Origin: Aurantimonas aggregata
GTDB taxonomy: Bacteria > Pseudomonadota > Alphaproteobacteria > Rhizobiales > Rhizobiaceae
Assembly (NCBI RefSeq): GCF_010500835.1
Contig: NZ_JAAAMJ010000014.1
Span: forward strand, 54,349-118,348
DNA: 64,000 nt
Reading direction: 5' to 3'
Position numbers and translations under genes: made by a program. A model generated the notes under the pieces. The model was not told the DNA's origin. It ran no database searches and saw only the letters and a program-made list of their open reading frames with translations. Positions 34,852 to 47,131 of the stretch are shown here, piece by piece; the first letter of the stretch is position 1, and each line of letters begins with the position of its first letter.

Positions 34852-36144
34852 TCAGCCGTGCAGCTTCATCGCCGGTCCGCTTGTCGGGGACATCATGTCG
34901 GCGAGGATGGCGACCGAGCCCCGGAGCGGTCCGAGCACCGACCATTGATGACGGCGCTGCAGGCCGTGATAGGCGGCCGTGGCGAAGCGCCCCTCGACGA
35001 GGAAATCGTTCTTGCGCAGGAAGCCGACGAGGCCGACCGAGCCCGCGCCGCCGAGCGACAGCAGACGGCCCCGGTCGTTGTAGACGAAGGGCTTGGGCGT
35101 GCCGCCCGCCAGAAGCTCCGGCAGCGCCGAGACGAGATAGTCGGCCTGCTGGCTGGCGCATTGCGCCGTCGGCGGCAGCGGCGCTTCGGCGCCCTCGGGC
35201 GTGAAGCTCGCCGCATCGCCGATGACGGTGATCGCCGGGTCGATGCTGGAGCGCAGGCGGTCGTCGACGACGATGCGGCCCTTCTTGTCCATCTCGAAAT
35301 CGGCGAGCTGCTTCAGCAGCGGGTGACCGGTCAGGCCGGCGGCCCAGACGGTGACGTCGGCGGGAAACGCTTCCCCGGTCTTGATGCGGATTTCGGTCTC
35401 GCTCACAAGGTCGACCGCCGCATTGGTGCGCACGACGATGCCGAGCTGATCCAGCCGGTCGGAAACGCTCTTGCGCAGGCCCTCGTCGGCCCCGGGCATC
35501 AGCTGCGGCGCCGCCTCGAGGATCGTCAGCTTCAGGAGCGGGCGCATCTCGTCGCTGCCCCGCTCATGCGCGAAGGCCTGCTCCGACAGGCGCAGATGCG
35601 CGGCCAGCTCGGTGCCGGTCGCGCCGGAGCCGACGATCACCACATGTGCCGGCTCGCGGCTGACGCGGGCATGGATCATCAGGGCGATGAACAGGTCGCG
35701 GAATTCCTCCGCGTCGCTCTTCTCGTCGAGCCTTATGGCGTGTTCGGCGACGCCCTCGGTGTTGAAGGTCGCCGTCAAGCCGCCGAGCGCCACGACGCAG
35801 CAATCATAGGCGAGCGAGCGGGACGCGGTGATGAACTGGTCGGTGGCGCTGCGCATCTCGGCCAGGCGCACCGTCTTCGCGGTTCGGTCGATCGTCTCGA
35901 CGTCGCCCTGCTCGAAGCGGAAGCCGTGCATGCCGGCGAGCGTATAGAAGCTCATCTCGGCAAGGCTTGAGTTCACCGTGCCGGCGGCGAATTCATGCAG
36001 CCGCGGCTTCCACAGATGCGTGCTGACCCGGTCGACCAGCGTGACGTCCATGTCGCTGCGCCGCGACAGGCCGATGGCCAGTTCCAGGCCCCCGGCGCCG
36101 CCGCCGAGGATCGTGACGCGCTGCCTGGCCTTCACGTCAGCCAA
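34852..36144 (-). CDS. NAD(P)/FAD-dependent oxidoreductase, type II NADH dehydrogenase-like
   Basis: A 430-residue two-dinucleotide-binding flavoprotein. The FAD site is I-L-G-G-G-A-G-G-L-E at about 12-21; the NAD site is V-I-V-G-S-G-A-T-G-T-E-L-A; V-I-G-D-A-A and P-P-T-A-Q-C-A-S-Q-Q-A match the NDH-2 family. The C-terminal 70 residues are the amphipathic membrane-binding region. NDH-2 passes electrons from NADH to quinone without pumping protons. The start is uncertain: TTG 36144 overlaps the DUF3096-type gene; GTG 36135 avoids this. Confidence 0.85.
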   Translation of the reverse strand: MADVKARQRVTILGGGAGGLELAIGLSRRSDMDVTLVDRVSTHLWKPRLHEFAAGTVNSSLAEMSFYTLAGMHGFRFEQGDVETIDRTAKTVRLAEMRSATDQFITASRSLAYDCCVVALGGLTATFNTEGVAEHAIRLDEKSDAEEFRDLFIALMIHARVSREPAHVVIVGSGATGTELAAHLRLSEQAFAHERGSDEMRPLLKLTILEAAPQLMPGADEGLRKSVSDRLDQLGIVVRTNAAVDLVSETEIRIKTGEAFPADVTVWAAGLTGHPLLKQLADFEMDKKGRIVVDDRLRSSIDPAITVIGDAASFTPEGAEAPLPPTAQCASQQADYLVSALPELLAGGTPKPFVYNDRGRLLSLGGAGSVGLVGFLRKNDFLVEGRFATAAYHGLQRRHQWSVLGPLRGSVAILADMMSPTSGPAMKLHG

Positions 36145-36298
36145 GGGAACCGAGCCCGTCGAAGATGCCGGGGAACAGGCCGACGAGCCCGATGAAGATC
36201 AGATAGAAGGCGACGATGTAGTTGAGCAGCCGCGGGATCACCAAAATGAGGATACCGGCGATCAGGGCGACGATGGGCTGCAGGGAAATGATTTCCAT
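36137..36298 (-). CDS. Small DUF3096-type membrane protein
   Basis: A 53-residue protein: M-E-I-I-S-L-Q-P-I-V-A-L, then hydrophobic segments with I-P-R-L-L-N-Y-I-V-A-F-Y-L, ending in F-P-G-I-F-D-G-L-G. The pattern, length and I-P-R-x-L-N-Y-I-V motif match DUF3096 proteins of Proteobacteria, which have no known function. AGGA lies eight bases upstream of the ATG at 36298. The stop lies just inside the possible TTG start of the NDH-2-like gene, so the two may be coupled and membrane-associated together. Confidence 0.8.
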   Translation of the reverse strand: MEIISLQPIVALIAGILILVIPRLLNYIVAFYLIFIGLVGLFPGIFDGLGSLG

Positions 36299-36340
36299 GG
36301 GATAAGTCCTCCGGGGTTTGTAGCTAGGACGGGCCGGCCG

Positions 36341-37120
36341 TCAGACCATGTGCCAGCCATGGCTCGGGACGATCGACTGACCGGTGAGCGCATTGGATGG
36401 AAATCCGGCGAGGAAGACGGCCACCGCGGCCACGTCCTCCATGGTGGTGAATTCCTGGTCGACGGTGTTGCCGAGCATCACGCGGCTGACGACCTCGTCC
36501 TCCGGGATGCCGAGGCTCGCCGCCTGTTCGGGGATCTGCCGCTCGACCAGCGGCGTCTTGACGAAGCCCGGGCAGATGGTGTTGGCGCGCACGCCGTGCT
36601 TGCCGCCCTCCTTCGCCATCACCCGGGCGAGGCCCAGTATGCCGTGCTTGGCCGCGACATAGGCCGATTTCAGCGCCGAGGCCTCGTAGCTGTGCACCGA
36701 GCCCATGTAGATCAGCGATCCTGAGCGCTGCGGGTACATGTGCCGGACGCAAGCTTTGGTCAGCAGGAACGATCCGTCGAGATGGATCGTCACCAGCTTG
36801 CGGAATTCGGCATAGGAGAATTCCTCGATCGGGTGGACGATCTGGATACCGGCGTTGGAAACCATGGTGTCGATCCGGCCGAAATGCTGGGCCGCCCGGT
36901 CGACGCCGGCATCGACGGCCGCCTGGTCTGTGACATCCATGTCGATCGCAATGGCCTCGCCGCCGGCGGCTTCGATGGCGCCGACCGTGGCATGGGCGCC
37001 GTCTGCGTCGATGTCGCAGACCGCGACCCGGGCGCCCTGGCGCGCAAACGCCTCGGCGATTGCCCGGCCGATGCCGGAGCCGGCCCCGGTGACGACGGCG
37101 ACATTGCCATCAAGCTGCAT
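36341..37120 (-). CDS. bdhA: 3-hydroxybutyrate dehydrogenase-like SDR
   Basis: A 259-residue SDR from the ATG at 37120. [11 protein letters not shown] binds NAD, S-N-A-G-I-Q follows, and S-V-H-S-Y-E-A-S with [10 protein letters not shown] supplies the Ser, Tyr and Lys of catalysis. [21 protein letters not shown] is characteristic of D-3-hydroxybutyrate dehydrogenase, which interconverts 3-hydroxybutyrate and acetoacetate in polyhydroxybutyrate use. The longer frame to 37153 lacks a better start. Confidence 0.8.
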   Translation of the reverse strand: MQLDGNVAVVTGAGSGIGRAIAEAFARQGARVAVCDIDADGAHATVGAIEAAGGEAIAIDMDVTDQAAVDAGVDRAAQHFGRIDTMVSNAGIQIVHPIEEFSYAEFRKLVTIHLDGSFLLTKACVRHMYPQRSGSLIYMGSVHSYEASALKSAYVAAKHGILGLARVMAKEGGKHGVRANTICPGFVKTPLVERQIPEQAASLGIPEDEVVSRVMLGNTVDQEFTTMEDVAAVAVFLAGFPSNALTGQSIVPSHGWHMV

Positions 37121-37158
37121 GGTGACGACTCCGTGATCTGCCCGGAGCTTCAAATGGG

Positions 37159-37191
37159 CGGGGCGCGAGGTCCAGCAAGCCCCGCGCCCCG
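37159..37191. terminator. GC-rich hairpin between bdhA and the oxoprolinase gene
   Basis: CGGGGCGCG (37159-37167) and CGCGCCCCG (37183-37191) pair perfectly with a 15-base loop, 35 bases after the stop of the large minus-strand hydantoinase gene. There is no strong T-run, so it is a probable rather than certain terminator. Confidence 0.4.
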
Positions 37192-37225
37192 TATCCGATC
37201 ATTCGCCGGCGCCCGACCGCCCTCG

Positions 37226-40933
<3,708 letters not shown>

Positions 40934-40962
40934 GTTCGGCACTCCGCCACTATTTTGAGCTG

Positions 40963-40972
40963 TTATCGATAA
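40963..40972. promoter_or_regulatory. Palindrome in the oxoprolinase/TRAP divergent promoter region
   Basis: TTATCGATAA is a perfect 10-base palindrome in the A+T-rich 120-base gap between the divergent genes, with related CTATCGG and GATTATCAG words just downstream. It could be an operator for the MarR-type regulator at 43943. No binding data. Confidence 0.3.
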
Positions 40973-41053
40973 ACTATCGGCAGATTATCAGCGTGTTTGA
41001 CCGGTGGCAATTTTCGTGGAAATCTTGCGCATCATTTGTCACGGGAGATCGCC

Positions 41054-42025
41054 ATGAAGCATCTGCGCACGTTCCTTCTTGCCACCGTCGCCACGGCCCT
41101 TCCGGGCATCGCCCTCGCCCAGACCGCCTGGGACATGCCGACGCCCTACCCGGAGGGCAATTTCCATGAAAAGAACATCGCGACCTTCATCGCCGAGGTG
41201 AACGAGGCCGCCGGCGACGCCGTCGCCATCACGCCGCACTTCAACCAGTCGCTGATCAAGCATCCGGACATCAAGAGCTCGGTCCGCGACGGCATCGTGC
41301 CGATCGGCGAGACGCTGGTCTCGCGGCTGGAGAACGAGAACGCCATCTTCGGCGCCGATTCCGTGCCGTTCCTCGCCACCAGCTACGAGGACGCCCGCAA
41401 GCTCTACGACGTCCAGAAGCCGCTGATGGAAAAGGTGCTCGCCGCCGAAGGGCTGAAGCTGCTGTTCTCCGTGCCGTGGCCGCCGCAGGGCCTCTACACC
41501 AAGGACGCCGTCGATTCGGTCGAGGCGCTCTCCGGTCGCAGCTTCCGTGCCTACAACACCTCCACCGAGGCGATCGCCAATGCCGCCGGCATGGTGCCGA
41601 CGCAGATCGAGGCGTCGGACATCGCCACCGCCTTCTCCACCGGCCGCGTCGCCGCGATGATGACGTCGCCGTCGACGGGCGTCGATTCGCAGGCCTGGGA
41701 CTTCCTCTCCTATTACTACCCGCTGAACGCCTGGCTCCCGCGCAACATGGTGATCGTCAATCAGGCGGCCTTCGACGCGCTGCCGGCCGAAGCGCAGACC
41801 GCCATCACCGAGGCGGCCGCCGAAGCCGAGACCCGCGGCTGGGCGGCGTCCGAGGAAGAGACCAAGCGCACCACCGATCTGCTCGCCGAGAACGGCATCA
41901 CCGTCGCCGAGCCTTCGGAAGCGCTGACCAGCGGCTTTCAGGAAATCGGCGCGACGCTGACCGAGGCCTGGAAGGCCAGCGCCGGCGAAGATGGCGCCGC
42001 CCTGGTCGAAGCCTACCAGCAGTAA
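41054..42025 (+). CDS. TRAP transporter substrate-binding protein (DctP family)
   Basis: A 323-residue periplasmic binding protein. The signal peptide ends A-L-A-Q at about 22. Mature motifs include F-H-E-K-N-I-A-T-F, H-F-N-Q-S-L-I-K-H-P-D-I-K, S-V-P-F-L-A-T-S-Y, G-R-S-F-R-A-Y-N-T-S-T (the ligand carboxylate Arg region) and N-M-V-I-V-N-Q-A-A-F-D-A-L. GGGAGA lies before the ATG at 41054. It is the first of four genes and diverges from the oxoprolinase, so a cyclic or acidic amino-acid-like ligand is a reasonable guess. Confidence 0.9.
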   Translation: MKHLRTFLLATVATALPGIALAQTAWDMPTPYPEGNFHEKNIATFIAEVNEAAGDAVAITPHFNQSLIKHPDIKSSVRDGIVPIGETLVSRLENENAIFGADSVPFLATSYEDARKLYDVQKPLMEKVLAAEGLKLLFSVPWPPQGLYTKDAVDSVEALSGRSFRAYNTSTEAIANAAGMVPTQIEASDIATAFSTGRVAAMMTSPSTGVDSQAWDFLSYYYPLNAWLPRNMVIVNQAAFDALPAEAQTAITEAAAEAETRGWAASEEETKRTTDLLAENGITVAEPSEALTSGFQEIGATLTEAWKASAGEDGAALVEAYQQ

Positions 42026-42097
42026 GACGAACCGGCGGCCGGGCGCAGCGATGCGCCCGGCCGTGACATTGCCCGCCGATCGCCCACGGGAGCGCCG

Positions 42098-42634
42098 ATG
42101 CGCCGAGTACTGGATACGCTCTACAGCGCCGCCGCGGGCGTTGCGGCGCTCTGCCTGCTGGCCATATTGCTGCTGGTGGCCGCCCAGGTCGGCGCCCGCA
42201 CGCTCGACGTGCTGCTGGTCGCGGCCGGCCTGACCCCCACCCGCTTCGTCGTGCCGTCGCTGGCCGAGATCGCCGGCTTCCTGCTCGCCGGGGCAACGTT
42301 CCTGGCCCTGGCCGACACGCTGGCGAAGAACGTCCACATCCGCGTCGACCTCGTCACCGCGCGGCTGCCCGACGGGCTGCGCCAGGGCGTCGATGGCATC
42401 GTCGCGCTGGTGGGCGCCGCGGTCGCCGGCTTCGGCGCTTACGCCACCGGCGCGCTGGCGCTGAAGAGCTTCTCGTTCAACGACGTCTCCTACGGCATGG
42501 TCGCCGTGCCGCTCGCGCTGCCGCAGGCGACCCTCGCGCTGGGCCTCGTGATCCTCACCATCGCGCTGGTCGACGAGGCGGTGCTGGCCTTCACCGGGCG
42601 CGACCGGATCGCCGGCAGCGGGGGCGGCGTCTGA
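42098..42634 (+). CDS. TRAP transporter small permease (DctQ family)
   Basis: A 178-residue membrane protein with four hydrophobic segments and the DctQ motif A-D-T-L-A-K-N-V-H-I-R-V-D-L between segments 2 and 3. It pairs with the large permease, whose ATG overlaps its stop by one base. L-P-Q-A-T-L-A-L-G in the last segment is also typical. Confidence 0.9.
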   Translation: MRRVLDTLYSAAAGVAALCLLAILLLVAAQVGARTLDVLLVAAGLTPTRFVVPSLAEIAGFLLAGATFLALADTLAKNVHIRVDLVTARLPDGLRQGVDGIVALVGAAVAGFGAYATGALALKSFSFNDVSYGMVAVPLALPQATLALGLVILTIALVDEAVLAFTGRDRIAGSGGGV

Positions 42635-43941
42635 TGGGCATGTTCGAGGTCTCGCTGATCGTCCTCGCCGTCCTGTTCACGGCGCTCGCCTCCGGCCTCT
42701 GGGTCGCCCTCGCTTTGACCTTGACCGCCCTGGCGGCGCTGCTCACCCGCCCGGTCCTGCCGGACGCGCAGATCCTCGCCACCTCCTTCTGGTCGGCCTC
42801 GACCTCCTGGGACCTGACGGCCCTGCCGATGTTCATCTGGATGGGCGAGATCCTGTTCCGCTCCAAGCTGTCGGAGGACCTCTTCGCCGGCCTGTCGCCG
42901 CTGATGCGCCGGCTGCCCGGCCGCCTCGTCCACGTCAACATCGTCGGCTGCGCGATCTTCGCGGCGATTTCCGGCTCCTCCGCCGCGACCACCCAGACGA
43001 TCGGCAAGATCTCCCTGCCGGAGCTCAAGCGCCGCGGCTACGACGACAGGATCGCCATCGGCTCGCTGGCCGGCGCCGGCACGCTCGGCCTGCTGATCCC
43101 GCCCTCGATCATCCTGATCGTCTATGGTGCCGCGGTGGAGCAGTCGATCGCCCGGCTGTTCATCGCCGGCGTCGTGCCGGGCATCGTGCTGGCGCTGCTG
43201 TTCATGGGCTACGTGGCGCTGGTCGCCACCCTCAGGCCGTCGCTGATGCCGCCGGAGGCCGACGTGATCGCGCCGGAGAGCGCCTTCCGCTCGCTCCGCC
43301 GCATCCTGCCGACGATCCTGCTCATCGCCGGCGTCATCGGCTCGATCTATGGCGGCATCGCCTCGCCGACCGAGGCGGCGGTGATCGGGGTCGTGCTGGC
43401 GCTGGCCATCACCGCGGCGCAGGGCATGCTGACGCGGGCGAACTTCACCGAGAGCCTGATGGCGGCGACGCGCGTCTCCGCAATGATCGCCTTCATCCTC
43501 GCCGGCGCCGCCGTGGTGACGACGGCCATGGGATTCACCGGCCTGCCGCGGGAACTCGCCGCCTATATCGGCTCGCTGGAGCTCTCGCCGCTGGCGCTGC
43601 TGGCGGCGCTGACGCTGTTCTTCATGGTGCTCGGCTGCTTCCTCGACGGCATCTCGATGGTCGTCTTGACCACCTCCGTCGTCATGCCGCTGGTGACCGA
43701 GGCCGGCTTCGACCTGATCTGGTTCGGCATCTATCTGGTGATCGTCGTCGAGATGGCGCAGATCACCCCGCCGGTCGGCTTCAACCTCTTCGTCATCCAG
43801 GGCCTGACCGGGCAGAACATCTTCAGGATCGCGTCCGCCACCGCGCCGTTCTTCGGCCTTCTGGCGCTGATGGTGGTGCTGCTCGCGCTGTTCCCCGACC
43901 TCGCGCTGTTCCTGCCGCGCACGATGTTCTCGGGCGGCTGA
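42634..43941 (+). CDS. TRAP transporter large permease (DctM family)
   Basis: A 435-residue protein with about twelve membrane segments that couples substrate uptake to the sodium or proton gradient. Motifs: L-P-M-F-I-W-M-G-E-I-L, F-A-A-I-S-G-S-S-A-A-T-T-Q-T-I-G, G-S-L-A-G-A-G-T-L-G-L-L-I-P-P-S, S-P-T-E-A-A-V-I-G and I-T-P-P-V-G-F-N-L-F-V-I-Q-G. It completes a three-part transporter with the two upstream genes. Confidence 0.93.
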   Translation: MGMFEVSLIVLAVLFTALASGLWVALALTLTALAALLTRPVLPDAQILATSFWSASTSWDLTALPMFIWMGEILFRSKLSEDLFAGLSPLMRRLPGRLVHVNIVGCAIFAAISGSSAATTQTIGKISLPELKRRGYDDRIAIGSLAGAGTLGLLIPPSIILIVYGAAVEQSIARLFIAGVVPGIVLALLFMGYVALVATLRPSLMPPEADVIAPESAFRSLRRILPTILLIAGVIGSIYGGIASPTEAAVIGVVLALAITAAQGMLTRANFTESLMAATRVSAMIAFILAGAAVVTTAMGFTGLPRELAAYIGSLELSPLALLAALTLFFMVLGCFLDGISMVVLTTSVVMPLVTEAGFDLIWFGIYLVIVVEMAQITPPVGFNLFVIQGLTGQNIFRIASATAPFFGLLALMVVLLALFPDLALFLPRTMFSGG

Positions 43942-43942
43942 G

Positions 43943-44473
43943 ATGGCGGACAGGGACGCAACCGAGCCGCCCTTCGGCCCGATCGTCTCCTCGGCGCATC
44001 TAGCCGATGGCGCCATGCCGGCGCTGTCGGAGGTCGAGTTCGGGATGATCCTCTGCGGCCACGCCTTCGAGCGCTGGATGGAGCGCTGCATGACCGCCGC
44101 CGGCCAGCCGGGGCTGACGGCGACGGAGATCCTCGTCCTCCACACCGTGACGCATCGCGGCAAGGCCAAGCGCCTTGCCGACATCTGCCTCGTCCTCGGC
44201 ATCGAGGACACGCATCTGGCGACCTACGCCATCCGCAAGCTCGAGGCCAAGGGCCTCGTTTCCCGCGAAAAATCCGGCAAGGAGCGGCTGGTCCAGGTTA
44301 CCAGCGAAGGCGAAGCCGCCTGCCGCCGCTACCGAGACCTACGAGAGCGAATCCTTGTCGCTGGCGCCGCCGAACTCGGCGTTTCGGCTGAAGCGATGTC
44401 CAGCGTCGCGCGCTTGATGCGCGTTCTCTCCGGGCACTACGACCAGGCTGCACGAACGGCGGCAAGCCTGTAA
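43943..44473 (+). CDS. MarR-type winged-helix regulator
   Basis: A 176-residue regulator beginning two bases after the TRAP permease stop, hence in the same operon. L-T-A-T-E-I-L-V-L-H-T-V, K-R-L-A-D-I-C-L-V-L-G, D-T-H-L-A-T-Y-A-I-R-K-L-E-A-K-G-L-V and the wing K-S-G-K-E-R-L-V-Q-V-T form the MarR fold. The first 30 residues are an extra polar segment. It probably controls the transporter and perhaps the divergent oxoprolinase. Confidence 0.85.
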   Translation: MADRDATEPPFGPIVSSAHLADGAMPALSEVEFGMILCGHAFERWMERCMTAAGQPGLTATEILVLHTVTHRGKAKRLADICLVLGIEDTHLATYAIRKLEAKGLVSREKSGKERLVQVTSEGEAACRRYRDLRERILVAGAAELGVSAEAMSSVARLMRVLSGHYDQAARTAASL

Positions 44474-44519
44474 GCACCCGCCCGACCGGCACGGCGACCA
44501 GGAACGGGCAACCGGTGTA

Positions 44520-44550
44520 GCGCCGCAGCCGAACGCGCGGGCTGCGGCGC
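44520..44550. terminator. Perfect 11-bp hairpin between the MarR-type and DUF1127 genes
   Basis: GCGCCGCAGCC (44520-44530) and GGCTGCGGCGC (44540-44550) are exact reverse complements with a 9-base loop. It lies 46 bases after the MarR-type stop in the 179-base gap between converging genes; nothing else was seen in that gap. No T-run follows on either strand. Confidence 0.45.
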
Positions 44551-44652
44551 ACATGGGTGCGGGCGGTGATCCGGATGCGGGCGCGCAGCGCCTGCCGCCG
44601 GTTCGCCTGCTTGCGGGCTGCCCGGCGCTGCCGGGCGCGACTTTCCCGCCGC

Positions 44653-44853
44653 TCACGCATGCCAGAACGGCTTCCGGCATTCGCCCCGCGCGGTTTCGCG
44701 CGACAGGCCGACATCGGCCAGCAGGCGGTCGTCCAGGGAAGCCAGCGCGGTGCGCTGGCGGTGGCGCTGGAACCAGACCATGGCGAGGGCCCTGGCGGGT
44801 TCGATGCTCATCGGCGCGCGGCGCCGGTATCGGGTCAGGCTGATGTCACTCAC
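44653..44853 (-). CDS. DUF1127 domain protein
   Basis: A 66-residue basic protein. The C-terminal half fits DUF1127: R-T-A-L-A-S-L-D-D-R-L-L-A-D-V-G-L-S-R-E-T-A-R-G-E with a final K-P-F-W. Related small arginine-rich proteins in Alphaproteobacteria bind RNA or alter phosphate, carbon or nitrogen metabolism, but paralogues differ. It ends about 180 bases after the convergent MarR-type gene. Confidence 0.85.
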   Translation of the reverse strand: MSDISLTRYRRRAPMSIEPARALAMVWFQRHRQRTALASLDDRLLADVGLSRETARGECRKPFWHA

Positions 44854-44877
44854 GAGAGTCCCTCCTCTTCGACAAGA

Positions 44878-45231
44878 TCAGTTTGCGAATGCCTGGAGTT
44901 GCAGGTCGCCGGGGGCGGTGATCGTCACGACGTCGCCGGCCCTGGCGAACTCGACTTCGGTCCACGCCATGCCGAAGGCGCGGGGGACGGCGATGACGGC
45001 GCGCTGGCCATCGGCCAGCGTCGTCACGAAGCGCATCGCCTCGGGGCTGCCGCGACCGGTCAGCGTCGCCTCGACGCGGTAGCCCTTCGCTTCGGCCGTG
45101 TAGACCGCCGAGCCGCGAACCGCGTCGAACTCGATGCTGGCGGGCTGGCCCGGCTGCATCTCGCCGCCATTCGCGACATCCGCCGCGAATATCGCGGAGA
45201 GGAAGACGAGGGCACAGATTGTCTTGACCAT
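44878..45231 (-). CDS. Exported hypothetical protein
   Basis: A 117-residue protein from the ATG at 45231, which has GAGGTGGG upstream. The N-terminus is a signal peptide (M-V-K-T-I-C-A-L-V-F-L, cut near A-N-G-G). The mature part of about 95 residues is beta-rich with alternating hydrophobic residues and has no cysteine. It lies just upstream of the DUF1127 gene on the same strand and diverges from the Crp/Fnr gene. No family recognised. Confidence 0.6.
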   Translation of the reverse strand: MVKTICALVFLSAIFAADVANGGEMQPGQPASIEFDAVRGSAVYTAEAKGYRVEATLTGRGSPEAMRFVTTLADGQRAVIAVPRAFGMAWTEVEFARAGDVVTITAPGDLQLQAFAN

Positions 45232-45406
45232 GACCCACCTCGAAGGTTGGGTGTGCCGGGTCGGCCCCGGCGCGGAGCGCCATTGCTCTCGCAGGGTCAA
45301 GGTCTCACAATCGGTCTCGCGGGCCTGTGATGGCAGTCACAGCGCAAGCGCATCGGCCTGAGGGCCCGGCTCGTTGTGCCATGCGAAACGAGGGAGGCGG
45401 GGTGCC

Positions 45407-46114
45407 ATGACGATCGTCGAACCGAAGCCCGGCCCGGACAAGATCCGGCTGCTGCGCGACTGCCTGATCTTCCGGTCGCTGGACGAGGCGGCGCGCCAGG
45501 AACTGGCCGCCCGCGCCTATTTCAAGCGTTACGCGGCAAAGGAACCGATCTTCCAGATGGGCTCGCCGGGCCAGAGCATGATGGCCATCGCCGCCGGCGT
45601 CGTGCGGATCACCGCGCCGATGGAAAGCGGCCGCGAGATCATCCTGGCGGACCTGCCGGCGGGCGAGGTGTTCGGCGAGGTCGCGATGCTCGACGGCAAG
45701 GAACGCTCCGCCGCCGCGACGGCGCTGACCAATTGCGAGCTCCTGGTGCTGGAGCGGCGCGACGTCGTCGCGCTGATCCGCCACGACGCCGACGCCGCGC
45801 TGCGGCTGCTGGAGTTGCTGTGCGCCCGGCTGCGCCGCTCGGAGGAGCGGATGACGGAGATTGCCTTCCTGGAAGTGCCGGCCCGCCTCGCCCGGACGCT
45901 GATCCGCGCGGCGGCCGATGCGGCGGAGCGCTCGCGGGTCCAGCCGGTGAAGCTGTCGCTGGCGCAGGGCGAGCTGGCCCGGATGATCGGCAGCTCGCGC
46001 GAGAACGTCAATCGCTGCCTCAAGGAATGGCAGCGCCACGGCCTGATCGACCTGAAGGACGGCTGGCTGATCGTGCTCGACCCGCAGGGGCTCGAGGCCC
46101 ACGCCAACCGCTAG
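45407..46114 (+). CDS. Crp/Fnr-family transcriptional regulator
   Basis: A 235-residue regulator. Residues about 12-130 are a cyclic-nucleotide-binding-like beta-roll (F-Q-M-G-S-P-G-Q-S-M, G-E-V-F-G-E-V-A-M-L-D-G, R-S-A-A-A-T-A-L). The C-terminal helix-turn-helix reads L-S-L-A-Q-G-E-L-A-R-M-I-G-S-S-R-E-N-V-N-R-C-L. There is no FNR-type four-cysteine N-terminus, so oxygen sensing by an Fe-S cluster is unlikely; G-E-V-F-G-E and R-S-A-A are compatible with cyclic nucleotide binding. AGGGAGG precedes the ATG. Confidence 0.9.
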   Translation: MTIVEPKPGPDKIRLLRDCLIFRSLDEAARQELAARAYFKRYAAKEPIFQMGSPGQSMMAIAAGVVRITAPMESGREIILADLPAGEVFGEVAMLDGKERSAAATALTNCELLVLERRDVVALIRHDADAALRLLELLCARLRRSEERMTEIAFLEVPARLARTLIRAAADAAERSRVQPVKLSLAQGELARMIGSSRENVNRCLKEWQRHGLIDLKDGWLIVLDPQGLEAHANR

Positions 46115-46222
46115 GCCCTCGGGAGACGCCGCGGGAGTCGCTCCCCGCAAAATCCGGTTTCCCCCAGCCGGCCGCTTCGCCTAAGAAGCGAACGGCACCG
46201 GCAATGGCGAGGGACGACAGGC

Positions 46223-47128
46223 ATGGCCGAAGCACGGCGGATCGACGGCAAGGCCGTCGCGGCGGGTATCATCGACAGAGTGAAGGCGGCAACGACGGCG
46301 CTGACGGCCGACGGCGGACCGCAGCCCGGCCTTGCCGTGGTGATCGTCGGCGCGGACCCGGCGAGCCAGGTCTATGTCGGCTCGAAGGAGAAGATGGCCC
46401 GCGAGTGCGGCTTCCACTCGGTCAAGCACGAGCTTTCCGCCGAGACGAGCGAAGCAGACCTCCTCGCCGTCGTGGAACGCCTCAACGCCGACCCCGCGAT
46501 CCACGGCATTCTCGTCCAGCTGCCGCTGCCCAGGCAGATCGACGAGGCACGGGTGATCGAGGCGATCGACCCGGACAAGGACGTCGACGGGTTCAACCTG
46601 ATCAATGTCGGCCGGCTTGCCACCGGCGCACTCGACAAGGCCTTCGTACCCTGCACGCCGGCCGGCTCGATGATCCTGATCCGCGGGGCGCTGGGCGACG
46701 ATCTGTCGGGTCTCAACGCAGTGGTGGTCGGGCGCTCCAACATCGTCGGCAAGCCGATGGCGCAGCTGCTGCTGGCCGCCAACGCCACGGTGACCATCGC
46801 CCATTCGCGCACGAAAGACCTCGCCGCCGTCTGCCGCAACGCCGACATTCTCGTCGCGGCCGTCGGTCGGGCCGAGATGCTGACCGGCGACTACGTGAAG
46901 GAGGGCGCGGTGGTGATCGATGTCGGGATCAACCGGGTGCCCGCGCCGGAAAAGGGCGAAGGCAAGTCGCGGCTGGTCGGCGACGTCGACTACGCGTCGG
47001 CTGCCGCCAGGGCCGCGGCGATCACGCCGGTGCCGGGCGGCGTCGGGCCGATGACCATCGCGCTCCTGATGGCGAACACGCTCACCTCCGCCTGTCGCGC
47101 GGCGGGCAAGGCGCCGCCGCGACTCTAA
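46223..47128 (+). CDS. folD: Bifunctional methylenetetrahydrofolate dehydrogenase/cyclohydrolase
   Basis: A 301-residue enzyme of one-carbon metabolism that interconverts methylene-, methenyl- and 10-formyl-tetrahydrofolate. [18 protein letters not shown], with Y-V-G-S-K carrying the active lysine, [23 protein letters not shown] and [11 protein letters not shown] are signatures. P-G-G-V-G-P-M-T closes the domain. It converges with the low-G+C gene three bases away. Confidence 0.95.
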   Translation: MAEARRIDGKAVAAGIIDRVKAATTALTADGGPQPGLAVVIVGADPASQVYVGSKEKMARECGFHSVKHELSAETSEADLLAVVERLNADPAIHGILVQLPLPRQIDEARVIEAIDPDKDVDGFNLINVGRLATGALDKAFVPCTPAGSMILIRGALGDDLSGLNAVVVGRSNIVGKPMAQLLLAANATVTIAHSRTKDLAAVCRNADILVAAVGRAEMLTGDYVKEGAVVIDVGINRVPAPEKGEGKSRLVGDVDYASAAARAAAITPVPGGVGPMTIALLMANTLTSACRAAGKAPPRL

Positions 47129-47131
47129 TCG

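Noticed and set aside
44298..44714. Minus-strand 138-codon Arg-rich frame between the MarR-type and DUF1127 genes
   Set aside because: It overlaps the well-supported MarR-type gene, spans the perfect hairpin at 44520-44550 and resembles no family.
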